Source: UBA11740 sp035635855 (lineage in GTDB: Bacteria > Acidobacteriota > Blastocatellia > Pyrinomonadales > Pyrinomonadaceae). From it: a DNA stretch of 64,000 nt. Each line of letters begins with the position of its first letter. Position 1 is the first letter of the stretch. The notes under the pieces are model-generated. The model saw nothing but the letters and a program-made list of their open reading frames with translations. It ran no database searches and was not told where the DNA came from. Below are positions 36,153 through 45,128 of this stretch, in pieces. The stretch lies in contig DASQAF010000009.1 in assembly GCA_035635855.1 (NCBI GenBank), positions 806,001 through 870,000 of the forward strand, read 5' to 3'. The translations under genes and the position numbers were made by a program.

Positions 36153-38030
36153 GTGTGTGGAATCGCAGGAATTGTTCGCCGCGACGGCGCTCCGGTTGAC
36201 CAGGAGCTGCTGGCGCGCATGAACGAGGCCATCCGTCACCGGGGCCCCGATGAAGACGGCTTCTATTTTAGCGACGGCGTGGGCCTCGGGATGCGCCGTC
36301 TTTCGATCATCGACCTCAAGAGCGGCCAGCAGCCGATTCCCAATCAGGACCGCACCGCCTGGATCGTTTTCAACGGCGAGATTTACAACTATCGCGAACT
36401 GCGCGAGCAGCTCGAAAAACTCGGCCACAAGTTTCACACCAACAGCGACACCGAAGCGATCGTCGCCGCTTATGACGAATTCGGCACGGACTGTCCAAAG
36501 TATCTGCGCGGCATGTTTGCTTTCGCGATTTGGGACGAACGAGCGAAATCACTTTTCCTGGCGCGCGATCGGGTCGGCAAAAAGCCTTTGCTGTACGCGC
36601 AACTGGACGGCCAATTAGTGTTCGGTTCGGAATTCAGTGCTCTGCTGCTCCATCCCAACGTCAGCCGCGATGTCGATTACGAGGCTATTCATCACTACCT
36701 CTCGTTCATTTGCGTACCCGCGCCGCTGACGGCTTATCGCGCGATTAGAAAACTCGAGCCGGGTCATTCGCTGTTATGGCAGGACGGCCAGATCAAACTC
36801 GAGCGTTACTGGCAACTCGACTTTTCCAAAAAAACCAAACTCAGTGAAGAAGACGCAGGTGAACGCGTCGTCGAACTGCTGCGCGAAGCGGTCCGCGTCC
36901 GCCTGATGTCCGAAGTGCCGTTGGGAGCTTTCCTTTCCGGGGGCATTGACTCCAGTGCCGTGGTGGCGCTGATGGCGCAGGAATCTTCCGAGCAGGTCAA
37001 GACTTTCTCGATCGGATTTGACGAGCAGGATTTCAGCGAGCTGCATCACGCCCGCCGCGTGGCCGAATACGTCGGCGCCGATCACCACGAATTCATAGTG
37101 CGGCCGGACGCCATGGAAATCCTGCCGACCCTGGTCGAGCATTATGGCGAGCCGTTCGCCGATTCGTCGGCGATTCCCAGCTACTATGTGTCGCGCGAAA
37201 CTCGCCGTTATGTCACCGTCGCATTGAACGGCGATGGCGGCGACGAGTGTTTTGCGGGCTATGAGCGCTATGCAGCGATGAATCTGGCGCAGCGATATGC
37301 GAACCTGCCCGGCGCCGTGCGCGGTGGAGTTGGCAGCGTGGTTCGGGCCCTGCCCGGTTTCGAAGCCCGTCAAAATCCGTTGCGAAAGGCCAAACGCTTT
37401 ATCGCCGCAGCCTCAATGCCTCCGGTCGAGCGCTATTTGCGTTGGGTGAGCGCCTTTGATGAACAAGCGAAGGTAAATCTCTATTCGGAAAACTTCCGGC
37501 ACGAAACCGCGAACTTCAGCACGGCCGGCATCATCGCGCCCTGGTTCGCCAAAGCCAATGGCGCCGGCATCGTCGACGCTTCGCTTTTGACCGACACGAT
37601 GACTTATTTGCCAAACGATCTGCTGGTGAAGATGGACATTGCCAGCATGGCCGTATCGCTCGAGGCGCGCTCGCCGTTTCTCGATCATCACCTGATGGAA
37701 TTTGCCGCCAGCCTGCCGGAAAATCTAAAGCTGCGCCGGCTGACTACCAAATACCTGCTCAAGCGCGTGCTGAAAAAACTAGTGCCCACAGAGAATTTGA
37801 CGCGCAGCAAGATGGGCTTCGGGGTACCTATCGGTCATTGGTTCCGCGTAGCAATGCAGCCCTTCCTGCGTCAGACTTTGTTGTCTGACAAAGCGGTCGC
37901 CCGCGGTTTGTTCAGGCCAGAGATGCTGCGCGGCATTATTGATCAGCACGTCGAGAGCAAGGCCGATCATTCGCATCGTTTGTGGTCGTTGCTGATGCTC
38001 GAGTTGTGGTTCGAGAGATTTATTGACTGA
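36153..38030 (+). CDS. asnB: Asparagine synthase (glutamine-hydrolysing)
   Basis: GTG 36153 is followed directly by a Cys codon, giving the Cys2 nucleophile of the class II glutaminase domain (CGIAGIVRR, RHRGPDEDG, FNGEIYNYRELR, NSDTEAI). The synthetase domain has the PP-loop FLSGGIDSSAVVALM at about 260-274 and ALNGDGGDECFAGYERY. At 625 residues the length is normal. It makes asparagine from aspartate, glutamine and ATP. Paralogues are common in polysaccharide loci, where they may amidate uronic acids; that is consistent with the amino-uronate genes upstream but unproven. Confidence 0.92.
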   Translation: MCGIAGIVRRDGAPVDQELLARMNEAIRHRGPDEDGFYFSDGVGLGMRRLSIIDLKSGQQPIPNQDRTAWIVFNGEIYNYRELREQLEKLGHKFHTNSDTEAIVAAYDEFGTDCPKYLRGMFAFAIWDERAKSLFLARDRVGKKPLLYAQLDGQLVFGSEFSALLLHPNVSRDVDYEAIHHYLSFICVPAPLTAYRAIRKLEPGHSLLWQDGQIKLERYWQLDFSKKTKLSEEDAGERVVELLREAVRVRLMSEVPLGAFLSGGIDSSAVVALMAQESSEQVKTFSIGFDEQDFSELHHARRVAEYVGADHHEFIVRPDAMEILPTLVEHYGEPFADSSAIPSYYVSRETRRYVTVALNGDGGDECFAGYERYAAMNLAQRYANLPGAVRGGVGSVVRALPGFEARQNPLRKAKRFIAAASMPPVERYLRWVSAFDEQAKVNLYSENFRHETANFSTAGIIAPWFAKANGAGIVDASLLTDTMTYLPNDLLVKMDIASMAVSLEARSPFLDHHLMEFAASLPENLKLRRLTTKYLLKRVLKKLVPTENLTRSKMGFGVPIGHWFRVAMQPFLRQTLLSDKAVARGLFRPEMLRGIIDQHVESKADHSHRLWSLLMLELWFERFID

Positions 38031-38069
38031 CTTTTTCTGAGATCTCAAATATCAGATTTTGTTCAGACG

Positions 38070-38103
38070 CGGCACTTGTGCCGAGGTTGGGACAAGTCCC
38101 AAC
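38070..38103. repeat. Tandem double hairpin before rmlA
   Basis: CGGCAC-TT-GTGCCG (38070-38083) is followed at once by GTTGGGAC-AA-GTCCCAAC (38086-38103). Two near-perfect palindromes side by side suggest a REP-like element of a different family from the one at 31373. It lies 27 bp before the next start. Confidence 0.6.
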
Positions 38104-38129
38104 TCTAAACGCATAGGGGAGGATATTAA

Positions 38130-38894
38130 TTGAAAGGCATCGTACTGGCAGGCGGATTGGGCAGTCGGTTGCGCCCGCTTACCGCGGTAACCAACAAGCA
38201 CCTGCTTCCCGTTTTCAACCAGCCGATGATCTATTATCCGATTCAAACGCTGGTCAACGCGGGCATCACCGACATCATGATTGTCACTGGCGGAAACTCA
38301 GCGGGCGATTTTCTGAAACTGCTCGGGAATGGAAAAGCCTTCGGACTGAAACATCTCAACTATACCTATCAGGAAGGTGAAGGCGGGATCGCGGCGGCCC
38401 TGGCGCTGGTCGAGCACTTCGCCGCCCGCGAGCCGGTTTGCGTGGTACTCGGCGACAACATTATTGAGGGAAACATCCGCGCGGCGGCCGACTCTTATCG
38501 GGAACAAAACGAAGGCGCGAAGATTCTCTTGAAGAAAGTTCCCGACCCGCAGCGCTTTGGCGTACCCGAACTCGACGGCCGGCGGGTACTGCAAATAGAA
38601 GAAAAGCCCTTGCAGCCAAAGTCCGAGTATGCCGTGATCGGAATTTACATGTACGACGCCCGCGTTTTTGAAATCATTCGCACTCTCAAGCCTTCTGGCC
38701 GCGGCGAGTTGGAAATCACCGACGTAAACAACGCCTACATTGAACGCGGCGAAATGACCTGGGACGAACTCGAGGGTTGGTGGAGCGATGCGGGAACTTT
38801 TGAAAGTCTCCTGCACGCTTCAAATCTGGTGGCCAAAACCGGCGCCAATAATCAGAGTCCGGAAAAGATAACGGAAGCCGGTGCGAATGCCTGA
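38130..38894 (+). CDS. rmlA: Glucose-1-phosphate thymidylyltransferase, short form
   Basis: The N-terminus is the classic nucleotidyltransferase signature (GIVLAGGLGSRLRPLT followed by NKHLLPV), and VVLGDNIIEGNI supplies the metal-binding Asp. At 254 residues it is a short form without the extra C-terminal allosteric region of the roughly 290-residue enzymes. It makes dTDP-glucose from glucose-1-phosphate and dTTP. The start is TTG 38130, with GGGGAGG about 7 bases upstream. It could feed the dTDP-6-deoxy sugar route that ends in the 4-epimerase at 32664. Confidence 0.87.
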   Translation: MKGIVLAGGLGSRLRPLTAVTNKHLLPVFNQPMIYYPIQTLVNAGITDIMIVTGGNSAGDFLKLLGNGKAFGLKHLNYTYQEGEGGIAAALALVEHFAAREPVCVVLGDNIIEGNIRAAADSYREQNEGAKILLKKVPDPQRFGVPELDGRRVLQIEEKPLQPKSEYAVIGIYMYDARVFEIIRTLKPSGRGELEITDVNNAYIERGEMTWDELEGWWSDAGTFESLLHASNLVAKTGANNQSPEKITEAGANA

Positions 38895-38931
38895 ATCCTG
38901 TTAGTTAGTCCCGACTGAAGTTCGAGGTCTC

Positions 38932-38974
38932 AAGTCTCAAGACATTCCTGCCGGTGCTGCGGGACTTGAGACTT
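38932..38974 (+). terminator. Inverted repeat between rmlA and the next GT4 gene
   Basis: AAGTCTCAAG and CTTGAGACTT are perfect 10-bp complements separated by 23 bases, followed by TTGTTGT. It could be a weak intrinsic terminator or attenuator. It ends 8 bp before the ATG at 38983, so it may also affect translation. Confidence 0.4.
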
Positions 38975-38982
38975 TGTTGTCT

Positions 38983-40275
38983 ATGAAAATCCTCCGCATC
39001 ATCGCCCGGCTCAACGTCGGGGGACCCGCCCGCCATGTTATCTGGCTAACTGAAGGGTTGCAGAGTGCCGGCTACGAAACGCTGCTGGCAGCCGGCGTAG
39101 TGCCGCCGGGCGAAGACGACATGAGTTATCTCGCGACCGCCGCGGGCGTAACGCCTTTCATCATTCCGGAGATGAGCCGGGAAATCTCTCTGAAGGATGC
39201 GCTCACTACCTGGAAACTTTTTCGCTTGATGGTGCGCGAGCGGCCTGAGCTGGTCCACACCCATACCGCAAAAGCCGGCACCGTCGGCCGCGTGGCGGGA
39301 TTGATGTATCGCTGGCTGACACCGGCCACGCTGATCGGGAAGCCGCGACCGTGCCGCTTTGTGCATACTTACCACGGCCATGTTTTTCACAGTTACTATG
39401 GCCGGCTTAAGACACGTCTGTTTCTGACTATCGAAAGATCGCTGGCGCGTCTGATCACGGATCGCATCGTAGTGATAAGCCATCAGCAACGCCACGAGAT
39501 CAACGAAGTATTCCGCGTCGGGCGCAGTGAACAGTTCGCGGTGATTCCGCTCGGCCTCGACCTGAGTGGATATGCAAACCCACAGCAACACCGCCCGCGA
39601 CTGCGTGCAGAACTACACGCAAGTGAGGCCACGATGCTGATCGGAATCGTTGGCCGCTTGACCGAAATCAAGAATCATCGATTGTTTTTGCAAGCTGCCG
39701 CCTTGCTGAAGTCGGCCATTGGCTCCGGCGCCCGATTTGTGATCGTCGGCGACGGCCGCCTCCGCGGCGAACTGGAAGCACAGGCAAAGATGCTCAGGCT
39801 GGACGACGACGTTTTGTTTCTCGGTACCCGAAACGATCCGGAAGATTTCTATCCGGCGCTCGACATCGTGGCGCTGACCAGCCTGAATGAAGGCACGCCC
39901 CTTACTTTGATTGAAGCCATGGCGAACGCGCGGCCCATCATCGCGACGGCGGTGGGCGGAGTAGTTGATCTGCTGGGCCCGGCAGTTTCCGCAAAAGACG
40001 GCTATACAATTTGTGAGCGTGGCCTGGTGGTTGAAAGCGGCGACGCGGAAGCTTTTGCGCGCGGGCTGAGGCGTTTGCTTGAAGAGCAGGCGCTTGGTCG
40101 CGAACTGGGTAGGCGCGGCCTGGAATTTGTGATCAGAAACTACGGGAAAGATCGTCTGCTGCGAAACATGGCCGAACTCTATGCTGAGCTCATGCGGGGC
40201 AATAGCCCGACCGTCAGAGAAGGCTCAGGAGCTTCACCAAACGATTATCATGCTAGACTTACTCCTCATCACTGA
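38983..40275 (+). CDS. GT4-type glycosyltransferase
   Basis: The 430-residue protein is a GT-B family 4 enzyme. RIIARLNVGGPARHV is the glycine-rich acceptor-side start, VHTHTAKAGTVGR and VHTYHGHVFHSYY line the acceptor cleft, IGIVGRLTEIKNH opens the donor domain, and SLNEGTPLTLIEAMANARP is the Ex7E donor-phosphate motif. ATG 38983 fits the family start. It should add a sugar to a lipid-linked intermediate. Confidence 0.9.
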   Translation: MKILRIIARLNVGGPARHVIWLTEGLQSAGYETLLAAGVVPPGEDDMSYLATAAGVTPFIIPEMSREISLKDALTTWKLFRLMVRERPELVHTHTAKAGTVGRVAGLMYRWLTPATLIGKPRPCRFVHTYHGHVFHSYYGRLKTRLFLTIERSLARLITDRIVVISHQQRHEINEVFRVGRSEQFAVIPLGLDLSGYANPQQHRPRLRAELHASEATMLIGIVGRLTEIKNHRLFLQAAALLKSAIGSGARFVIVGDGRLRGELEAQAKMLRLDDDVLFLGTRNDPEDFYPALDIVALTSLNEGTPLTLIEAMANARPIIATAVGGVVDLLGPAVSAKDGYTICERGLVVESGDAEAFARGLRRLLEEQALGRELGRRGLEFVIRNYGKDRLLRNMAELYAELMRGNSPTVREGSGASPNDYHARLTPHH

Positions 40276-40302
40276 GACAGGAATTCGAAGGGAGTTCAAG
40301 GT

Positions 40303-41301
40303 TTGCGAGTTCTAATCACGGGCGGGGCAGGTTTTATCGGCTCTCATCTTTCCGACGCATATTTGCAACGGGGCGACGAAGTATTTGTCATCGACGATCT
40401 ATCGACGGGCAGCATCGACAACATCAAGCACCTGAAAGATCATCCTCGTTTTCACTACACCATCGACAACGTGCACACGCAGCAGGTCACGGCCGAGCTG
40501 GTCGATCAATGCGACGTTATCTTTCATCTGGCCGCGGCTGTCGGTGTGAAGCTAATTGTCGAAAGCCCGGTGCGTACGATTGAAACCAATGTGCACGGCA
40601 CGGAAGTCGTCCTCTCTCTGGCGAATAAAAAGAAGAAGAAAGTCCTGATCGCCTCGACCTCCGAGGTTTATGGCCTCAGCACCGAAGTTCCGTTTCGCGA
40701 AGACGGCAACCTGGTCATGGGCGCGACCACGAAGGGCCGCTGGAGTTACGCCTGCTCGAAAGCCATCGATGAATTTCTGGCCCTGGCTTACTGGCGCGAG
40801 AAAAAATTGCCGACCGTAGTTGTGCGACTCTTTAATACCGTCGGTCCGCGACAGACGGGACAGTACGGCATGGTGATTCCGACGTTTGTGAAGCAAGCCC
40901 TCGCCGGCCGGCCAATTACCGTGTACGGCAGCGGCAAGCAGACGCGCTGCTTCTGTTATGTTTGTAACGTCATCGGCGCCCTGATGAAATTGATGGACGA
41001 CCCGAAGGCTGTGGGCGAAGTTTTCAACGTCGGCTCGAACCAGGAGATCTCGATCCTGGATCTCGCAAAGAAGGTTAAGGAGCTGACGAAATCAAACTCT
41101 GAGATCGTGCTGGTCCCTTACGACGAAGCCTACGAAGAAGGATTTGAAGACATGCCGCGGCGCGTTCCGGACATCTCGAAAGTAAATAAGCAGGTCGGCT
41201 TTAAGCCTGAGATGGACCTCGATGGGATTCTGAAGTCCGTGATCGATTTTCACAGCGGCAAGCAAGCTCCGGAATACAAAACAAACGCCGCGGAACGTTG
41301 A
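40303..41301 (+). CDS. SDR NAD-dependent nucleotide-sugar epimerase/dehydratase
   Basis: The 332-residue protein has LITGGAGFIGSHL (NAD site), IFHLAAAVGVKLIVESP, IASTSEVYG (catalytic Ser/Thr) and YACSKAIDE (YxxxK). It falls in the extended SDR group near UDP-glucuronate decarboxylases and UDP-glucose 4-epimerases. The exact reaction is unclear: the decarboxylase-specific blocks are not convincing. The start is TTG 40303, with GGGAG upstream. It is the last plus-strand gene before the minus-strand VWA gene, and no obvious terminator follows. Confidence 0.8.
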   Translation: MRVLITGGAGFIGSHLSDAYLQRGDEVFVIDDLSTGSIDNIKHLKDHPRFHYTIDNVHTQQVTAELVDQCDVIFHLAAAVGVKLIVESPVRTIETNVHGTEVVLSLANKKKKKVLIASTSEVYGLSTEVPFREDGNLVMGATTKGRWSYACSKAIDEFLALAYWREKKLPTVVVRLFNTVGPRQTGQYGMVIPTFVKQALAGRPITVYGSGKQTRCFCYVCNVIGALMKLMDDPKAVGEVFNVGSNQEISILDLAKKVKELTKSNSEIVLVPYDEAYEEGFEDMPRRVPDISKVNKQVGFKPEMDLDGILKSVIDFHSGKQAPEYKTNAAER

Positions 41302-41361
41302 AGGTTCGCGGCTTCGCCTTCAGCCGAAAGTCATGGTCTACGCAACGTAAATCACGATCAA

Positions 41362-42972
41362 CTATGGCACGCTCCAAAATCTTCTGGTTTCAATGTACTG
41401 AGTGGGCATTATCAGCCAGGCATTCGACTCTGTAGAAGTCGCGGGACAAGCGCTCGCCTTTTTTTCACCAACAACCACAAAGCCGCGCGGAATCAAAAAC
41501 CTCTTACACACGATATCACCGGACACCGGAAGCTTCACTCTCCAGGCGTTGGCGGAACGCTTGGGATCATTGCTGCGGGAACACGCCGGAGAATTTACTT
41601 CGCCAACAACCGCATATCCGCTCGGTATGGGTGATATTTCCATCTCTGATCCATTCCACAACAAGAAGCCTTTGCACACGACTTCGCTGGGACCCGGTCT
41701 CCTGAGGAGCCAGGCGTTGGTTTGGTCGCTTGCCCGAGTGCTCGCCGGACACCTAGCGTCAAAGCCTTCCTGCACCAACGCGTAATCGCCAGGCACAAAT
41801 GGACCTTTGCAAATCCAGCGAGCGTTTAATGGCCGCTTGTCTTCGATAAAGGTTTGGGACACAGCCTCGATGTCAGAAAGCGGAGCCATGACGGGAGCTT
41901 TATTCTCATACGTAAGTGTTCCAGCTTTGCCAAATGAGTAAGCAGGGCGGGCCCGCACGACCAGCCATGGTTGCCGCACACGCACTTCGACCCGACGAAC
42001 CTCTCCCGGGTTGCCGGCGATCCGTGGGTAATATCCGAGGCTGTATTCGTTATGTAGTTCGTCGGCAATGCTCGCGATTGCCGAGTCAAGATTGCTCAAA
42101 CTAGCAGCCGGATAAACTGACGTGCCGGTCAGTTCACTGATCTGATGGAGATATGCGTCCGCCCGCTGATAATCGACGCGACTGAACCCACTACCTTCGG
42201 GCGGCGGACGGCGGGCACGCGCAACCTGCCTGGACATCAGCGCGAAGGTGCTGAATTGAACTGCGTACACTTGCACGTCGGACTTGGCAATGTCATTGAG
42301 ATTGGTCTGGTACTCGGCGTGACGGCTCGCGTTGTCCACACCGTCGGTCAAAAGTACTATCGCCTTTCGTCCCGCGATGCCGGCCATTTCCCGATTAAGT
42401 GCAAAATCGACCCCGTCATACAACCGCGTGCCCCCGCCAGTCTTGATATTGGAAATGGCCTTTCTTAACTCTTCCTTGTTGTTGGTCGGTCCGGCCAGTG
42501 TCTTGATGTCATCAGTGAGCGAGATAATAAGAGCTCGATCGTTGGCCCGCATCTGATTAACCAGAGCTATGGCCGCATCCTGTATGTTTCGGATCTCGAA
42601 AATTGTTGAGTGACTGTTGTCGATCAACAACGCTACAGTAAACGGCCGATCGACCGCGGCAAAATAAGCGAGCTCTTGCTCAACGCCGTCTTCGAATACA
42701 TGAAAATCGTCGCGGCGCAGGGTGGCCACGTACTTGCGGTCGCGGCCAATTACCAGGGCGGCCGAGGTCACCAAATTAGTGGTCACCCTGACTACATCTT
42801 CTTCTGTTACCTCTTCTCCTGCCTGACTGCCCGATGGATTGGCGATCGGCGTTCGTGGTGGTGCTGGTGGTCGTAAGGAGGGTTGTGGTTTGGTCTGCGA
42901 TTGCGCAAAGGCAGCTATCAACAAAAAGAATAAGAAGACGACGGTGGCAACAACTTTGATTGCGGCTCGCAC
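41362..42972 (-). CDS. Secreted VWA-domain protein with three Cys-containing C-terminal repeats
   Basis: The 536-residue product starts (GTG 42972) with a signal peptide ending near AFAQSQ, then a Pro-rich linker. A VWA domain of the kind common in acidobacteria follows: RRDDFHVFEDGVEQ leads in, LLIDNSHST is the metal-binding DxSxS site, and VLLTDGVDN holds the second metal loop. The last 150 residues contain three related modules, each starting CK-x-F or CKGP, then G[YF][AV][VL]V-x-E, a second Cys, and NAW. The family function is unknown; metal-dependent protein binding outside the cell is likely. It is transcribed against its neighbours and may be independent of the sugar locus. Confidence 0.85.
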   Translation of the reverse strand: MRAAIKVVATVVFLFFLLIAAFAQSQTKPQPSLRPPAPPRTPIANPSGSQAGEEVTEEDVVRVTTNLVTSAALVIGRDRKYVATLRRDDFHVFEDGVEQELAYFAAVDRPFTVALLIDNSHSTIFEIRNIQDAAIALVNQMRANDRALIISLTDDIKTLAGPTNNKEELRKAISNIKTGGGTRLYDGVDFALNREMAGIAGRKAIVLLTDGVDNASRHAEYQTNLNDIAKSDVQVYAVQFSTFALMSRQVARARRPPPEGSGFSRVDYQRADAYLHQISELTGTSVYPAASLSNLDSAIASIADELHNEYSLGYYPRIAGNPGEVRRVEVRVRQPWLVVRARPAYSFGKAGTLTYENKAPVMAPLSDIEAVSQTFIEDKRPLNARWICKGPFVPGDYALVQEGFDARCPASTRASDQTNAWLLRRPGPSEVVCKGFLLWNGSEMEISPIPSGYAVVGEVNSPACSRSNDPKRSANAWRVKLPVSGDIVCKRFLIPRGFVVVGEKKASACPATSTESNAWLIMPTQYIETRRFWSVP

Positions 42973-43246
42973 GACTTAAGCTCCATGACTGCGGGGGCCT
43001 TATGTCTTAAGGAGTACTATCTAAATTTGGGATACGGAATAATAGCATATCTCATGGATGGCGGTTCTGCTGCCAACCACTATCTTCAGCGTCGCGGCTC
43101 TCTTCTCTTTGTAATTGACTACGCTGCCCTGAATCGCCACCCGCCAAGAGTCGCCGTCGCCTGGATGAACTCGCCCATTAGTCTGAAAGCAGAGTCTTTG
43201 TGACTTGCCTTTGCCGCCTTGATCGAATACTTTCCAGCTCACCTGT

Positions 43247-43252
43247 TATAAT
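43247..43252 (+). promoter_or_regulatory. Possible -10 element, near-leaderless start
   Basis: A perfect TATAAT lies 9 bases before ATG 43262. If used, transcription would begin at or just before the start codon. No good -35 hexamer is seen at 16-18 bp, so this is tentative. Confidence 0.3.
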
Positions 43253-43261
43253 CACCGACCA

Positions 43262-45109
43262 ATGTTCCCAGTAAGCATTTCCAGACTGATCCCGCCCGCA
43301 ATCTCATTTGCGCTGGCCCTCGGGCTGACGCCGGTAGTGCGGAGACTGGCCCGTCGTTGGGGATTTGTAGCCAAGCCCAAAATCGACCGCTGGCACAAAA
43401 AGCCCACCGCGATGATGGGCGGCGTCGGGATCTGGCTGGCAGTGGTTGTGACCTACGTTGCTCTGGTTCCGCACACGGGCCAGGGTTGGGTGGTTATCGG
43501 GGCCGCTTCCTTTCTTTTCCTGGTCGGATTAGTCGATGACCTGCTGCACATAAAGCCCTACCAAAAACTGATCGGCCAGGTAATCGGCGCGGCCATCGTG
43601 GTCAACTACGGATTGGTTTTGCCCTGGACGCGTTCACTGCCGGCGAACATGGTAATTACGATCTTCTGGTTGATTGGAATCACGAACGCGATCAACTTGC
43701 TGGACAACATGGATGGCCTGGCAACCGGGATTGCCGCCATTGCCTCTTGCTTTCTCACCCTGAACTTTGTCAGCGGACATCAACCTATTGAAGCGATGAT
43801 GCTCGCGGTGTTCGCGGCGGCGCTGCTGGGCTTTCTGGTTTACAACTCGAATCCCGCGTCGATCTTCATGGGCGACAGCGGATCGATGTTCATTGGATTC
43901 TTTTTGGCCGGTGCGGCCCTGGTGAATGTGTCGGGCGGGCGTTCGCGCAGTTTCGTGCCGGTGCTGGCAGTTCCCATCCTGGTTTTGTTCATCCCGATTT
44001 TCGACACCACGTTCGTGACAATCCTGCGCAAGCTCTCCGGGCGGGCGGCTTCGCAAGGCGGGCGCGATCACACGTCGCACCGCCTGGTGGCCCTCGGCAT
44101 GTCTGAGCGGCGCGCCGTGTGGATGCTCTACGGATTGGCCGCACTCTCAGGCTTGCTGGCGGTGATGGTGCGGTCGGCAAAGTCTGATGTCAGCCTCGCG
44201 CTGATCGCAGCGTTCACTTTGGTGTTGACGCTGCTGGGCGTCTATCTGGCGGGAGTAAAGGGTTACGACGAAGAAGCCCAGGTACGCGATGCGCGCGACA
44301 AGCCGCTGTACGCTTTTCTGGTCGACTTCTCTTACAAGCGACGGATTTTCGAGGTGCTGCTCGACGTGGTCCTGATTGTGCTGGCTTACTGGTCGGCTTA
44401 TGCGATCAAGTTCGAGCCGTTCTCTGACAGTCCGGCCTGGAAACTCTTCCTGCGTACCCTGCCCGTGCTGGTCGTGGTACGGCTGGCCGCGTTTCTGTTT
44501 TTTGGTGTCTATCGCGGTATCTGGCGTTATACCAGCATTGACGACTTGATGGCTTTCGGGAAAGCCGTCGCCGCCGGCTCAGTCATCAGTCTCGTGATCG
44601 TGCTGTTCAAGTTTCGCTTCCAGGGTTATTCACGCGCGGTCTTTCTGATTGATGCTCTGGTTATGCTCTTGTTGCTGACCGGCAGTCGCATCGCGTTTCG
44701 CTTCTTTCGCCAGGTGCTGCCGGCGGCCAACGGCGATCAGTCGCGCCGCGTCTTGATCTATGGCGCGGGCGATGCGGGAGAGTTACTCTTGCGCGAGTTG
44801 CTCAACAACCGCGACTTGTGTTACACGCCGGTTGGGTTTATGGACGACGATCCAAAGAAGCAGGGAAAGGTAATTCACGGTTTCCGAGTTTTCGGTGGAA
44901 ATGGTTTACTGAAGAGGATTATCGGCGAGCATCAGGTTGAACAGGTGCTGATCTCGAGCCCGCAAATCTCAGAAGAGCGAATCGCCGAAATCTGGCGCGA
45001 GTGTGAAGCCCAGAACATTGAACTGAAACGCATGTCGATCAAGATCGAGAACATCGCCGACTATCCCTTAACGACTCTGCCGCGGCCGTCATCAAACGGC
45101 GACAGGTAG
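43262..45109 (+). CDS. WecA/MraY-type sugar-1-phosphate transferase fused to CapD-like N-terminal half
   Basis: Residues 1-345 form a polytopic transferase that moves a HexNAc-1-phosphate onto undecaprenyl phosphate, the first step of glycan assembly. It shows LVDDLLHIK, NLLDNMDGLATG, FMGDSGSMFIG and RDHTSHRL, the acidic and His motifs of the WecA group. Residues from about 345 to 615 match the N-terminal part of CapD/WbpM-type dehydratases: four membrane segments and a Rossmann domain with LIYGAGDAGELLLREL. The catalytic SDR domain that should follow is absent. A possible role for the second half is nucleotide-sugar sensing or scaffolding; this is inference. Confidence 0.87.
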   Translation: MFPVSISRLIPPAISFALALGLTPVVRRLARRWGFVAKPKIDRWHKKPTAMMGGVGIWLAVVVTYVALVPHTGQGWVVIGAASFLFLVGLVDDLLHIKPYQKLIGQVIGAAIVVNYGLVLPWTRSLPANMVITIFWLIGITNAINLLDNMDGLATGIAAIASCFLTLNFVSGHQPIEAMMLAVFAAALLGFLVYNSNPASIFMGDSGSMFIGFFLAGAALVNVSGGRSRSFVPVLAVPILVLFIPIFDTTFVTILRKLSGRAASQGGRDHTSHRLVALGMSERRAVWMLYGLAALSGLLAVMVRSAKSDVSLALIAAFTLVLTLLGVYLAGVKGYDEEAQVRDARDKPLYAFLVDFSYKRRIFEVLLDVVLIVLAYWSAYAIKFEPFSDSPAWKLFLRTLPVLVVVRLAAFLFFGVYRGIWRYTSIDDLMAFGKAVAAGSVISLVIVLFKFRFQGYSRAVFLIDALVMLLLLTGSRIAFRFFRQVLPAANGDQSRRVLIYGAGDAGELLLRELLNNRDLCYTPVGFMDDDPKKQGKVIHGFRVFGGNGLLKRIIGEHQVEQVLISSPQISEERIAEIWRECEAQNIELKRMSIKIENIADYPLTTLPRPSSNGDR

Positions 45110-45128
45110 CTCTCCGGGAATCCATCCA

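Noticed and set aside
42985..43203. 72-residue plus-strand frame between the VWA and WecA-like genes
   Set aside because: No start signal or recognisable sequence; it lies in a divergent promoter region.
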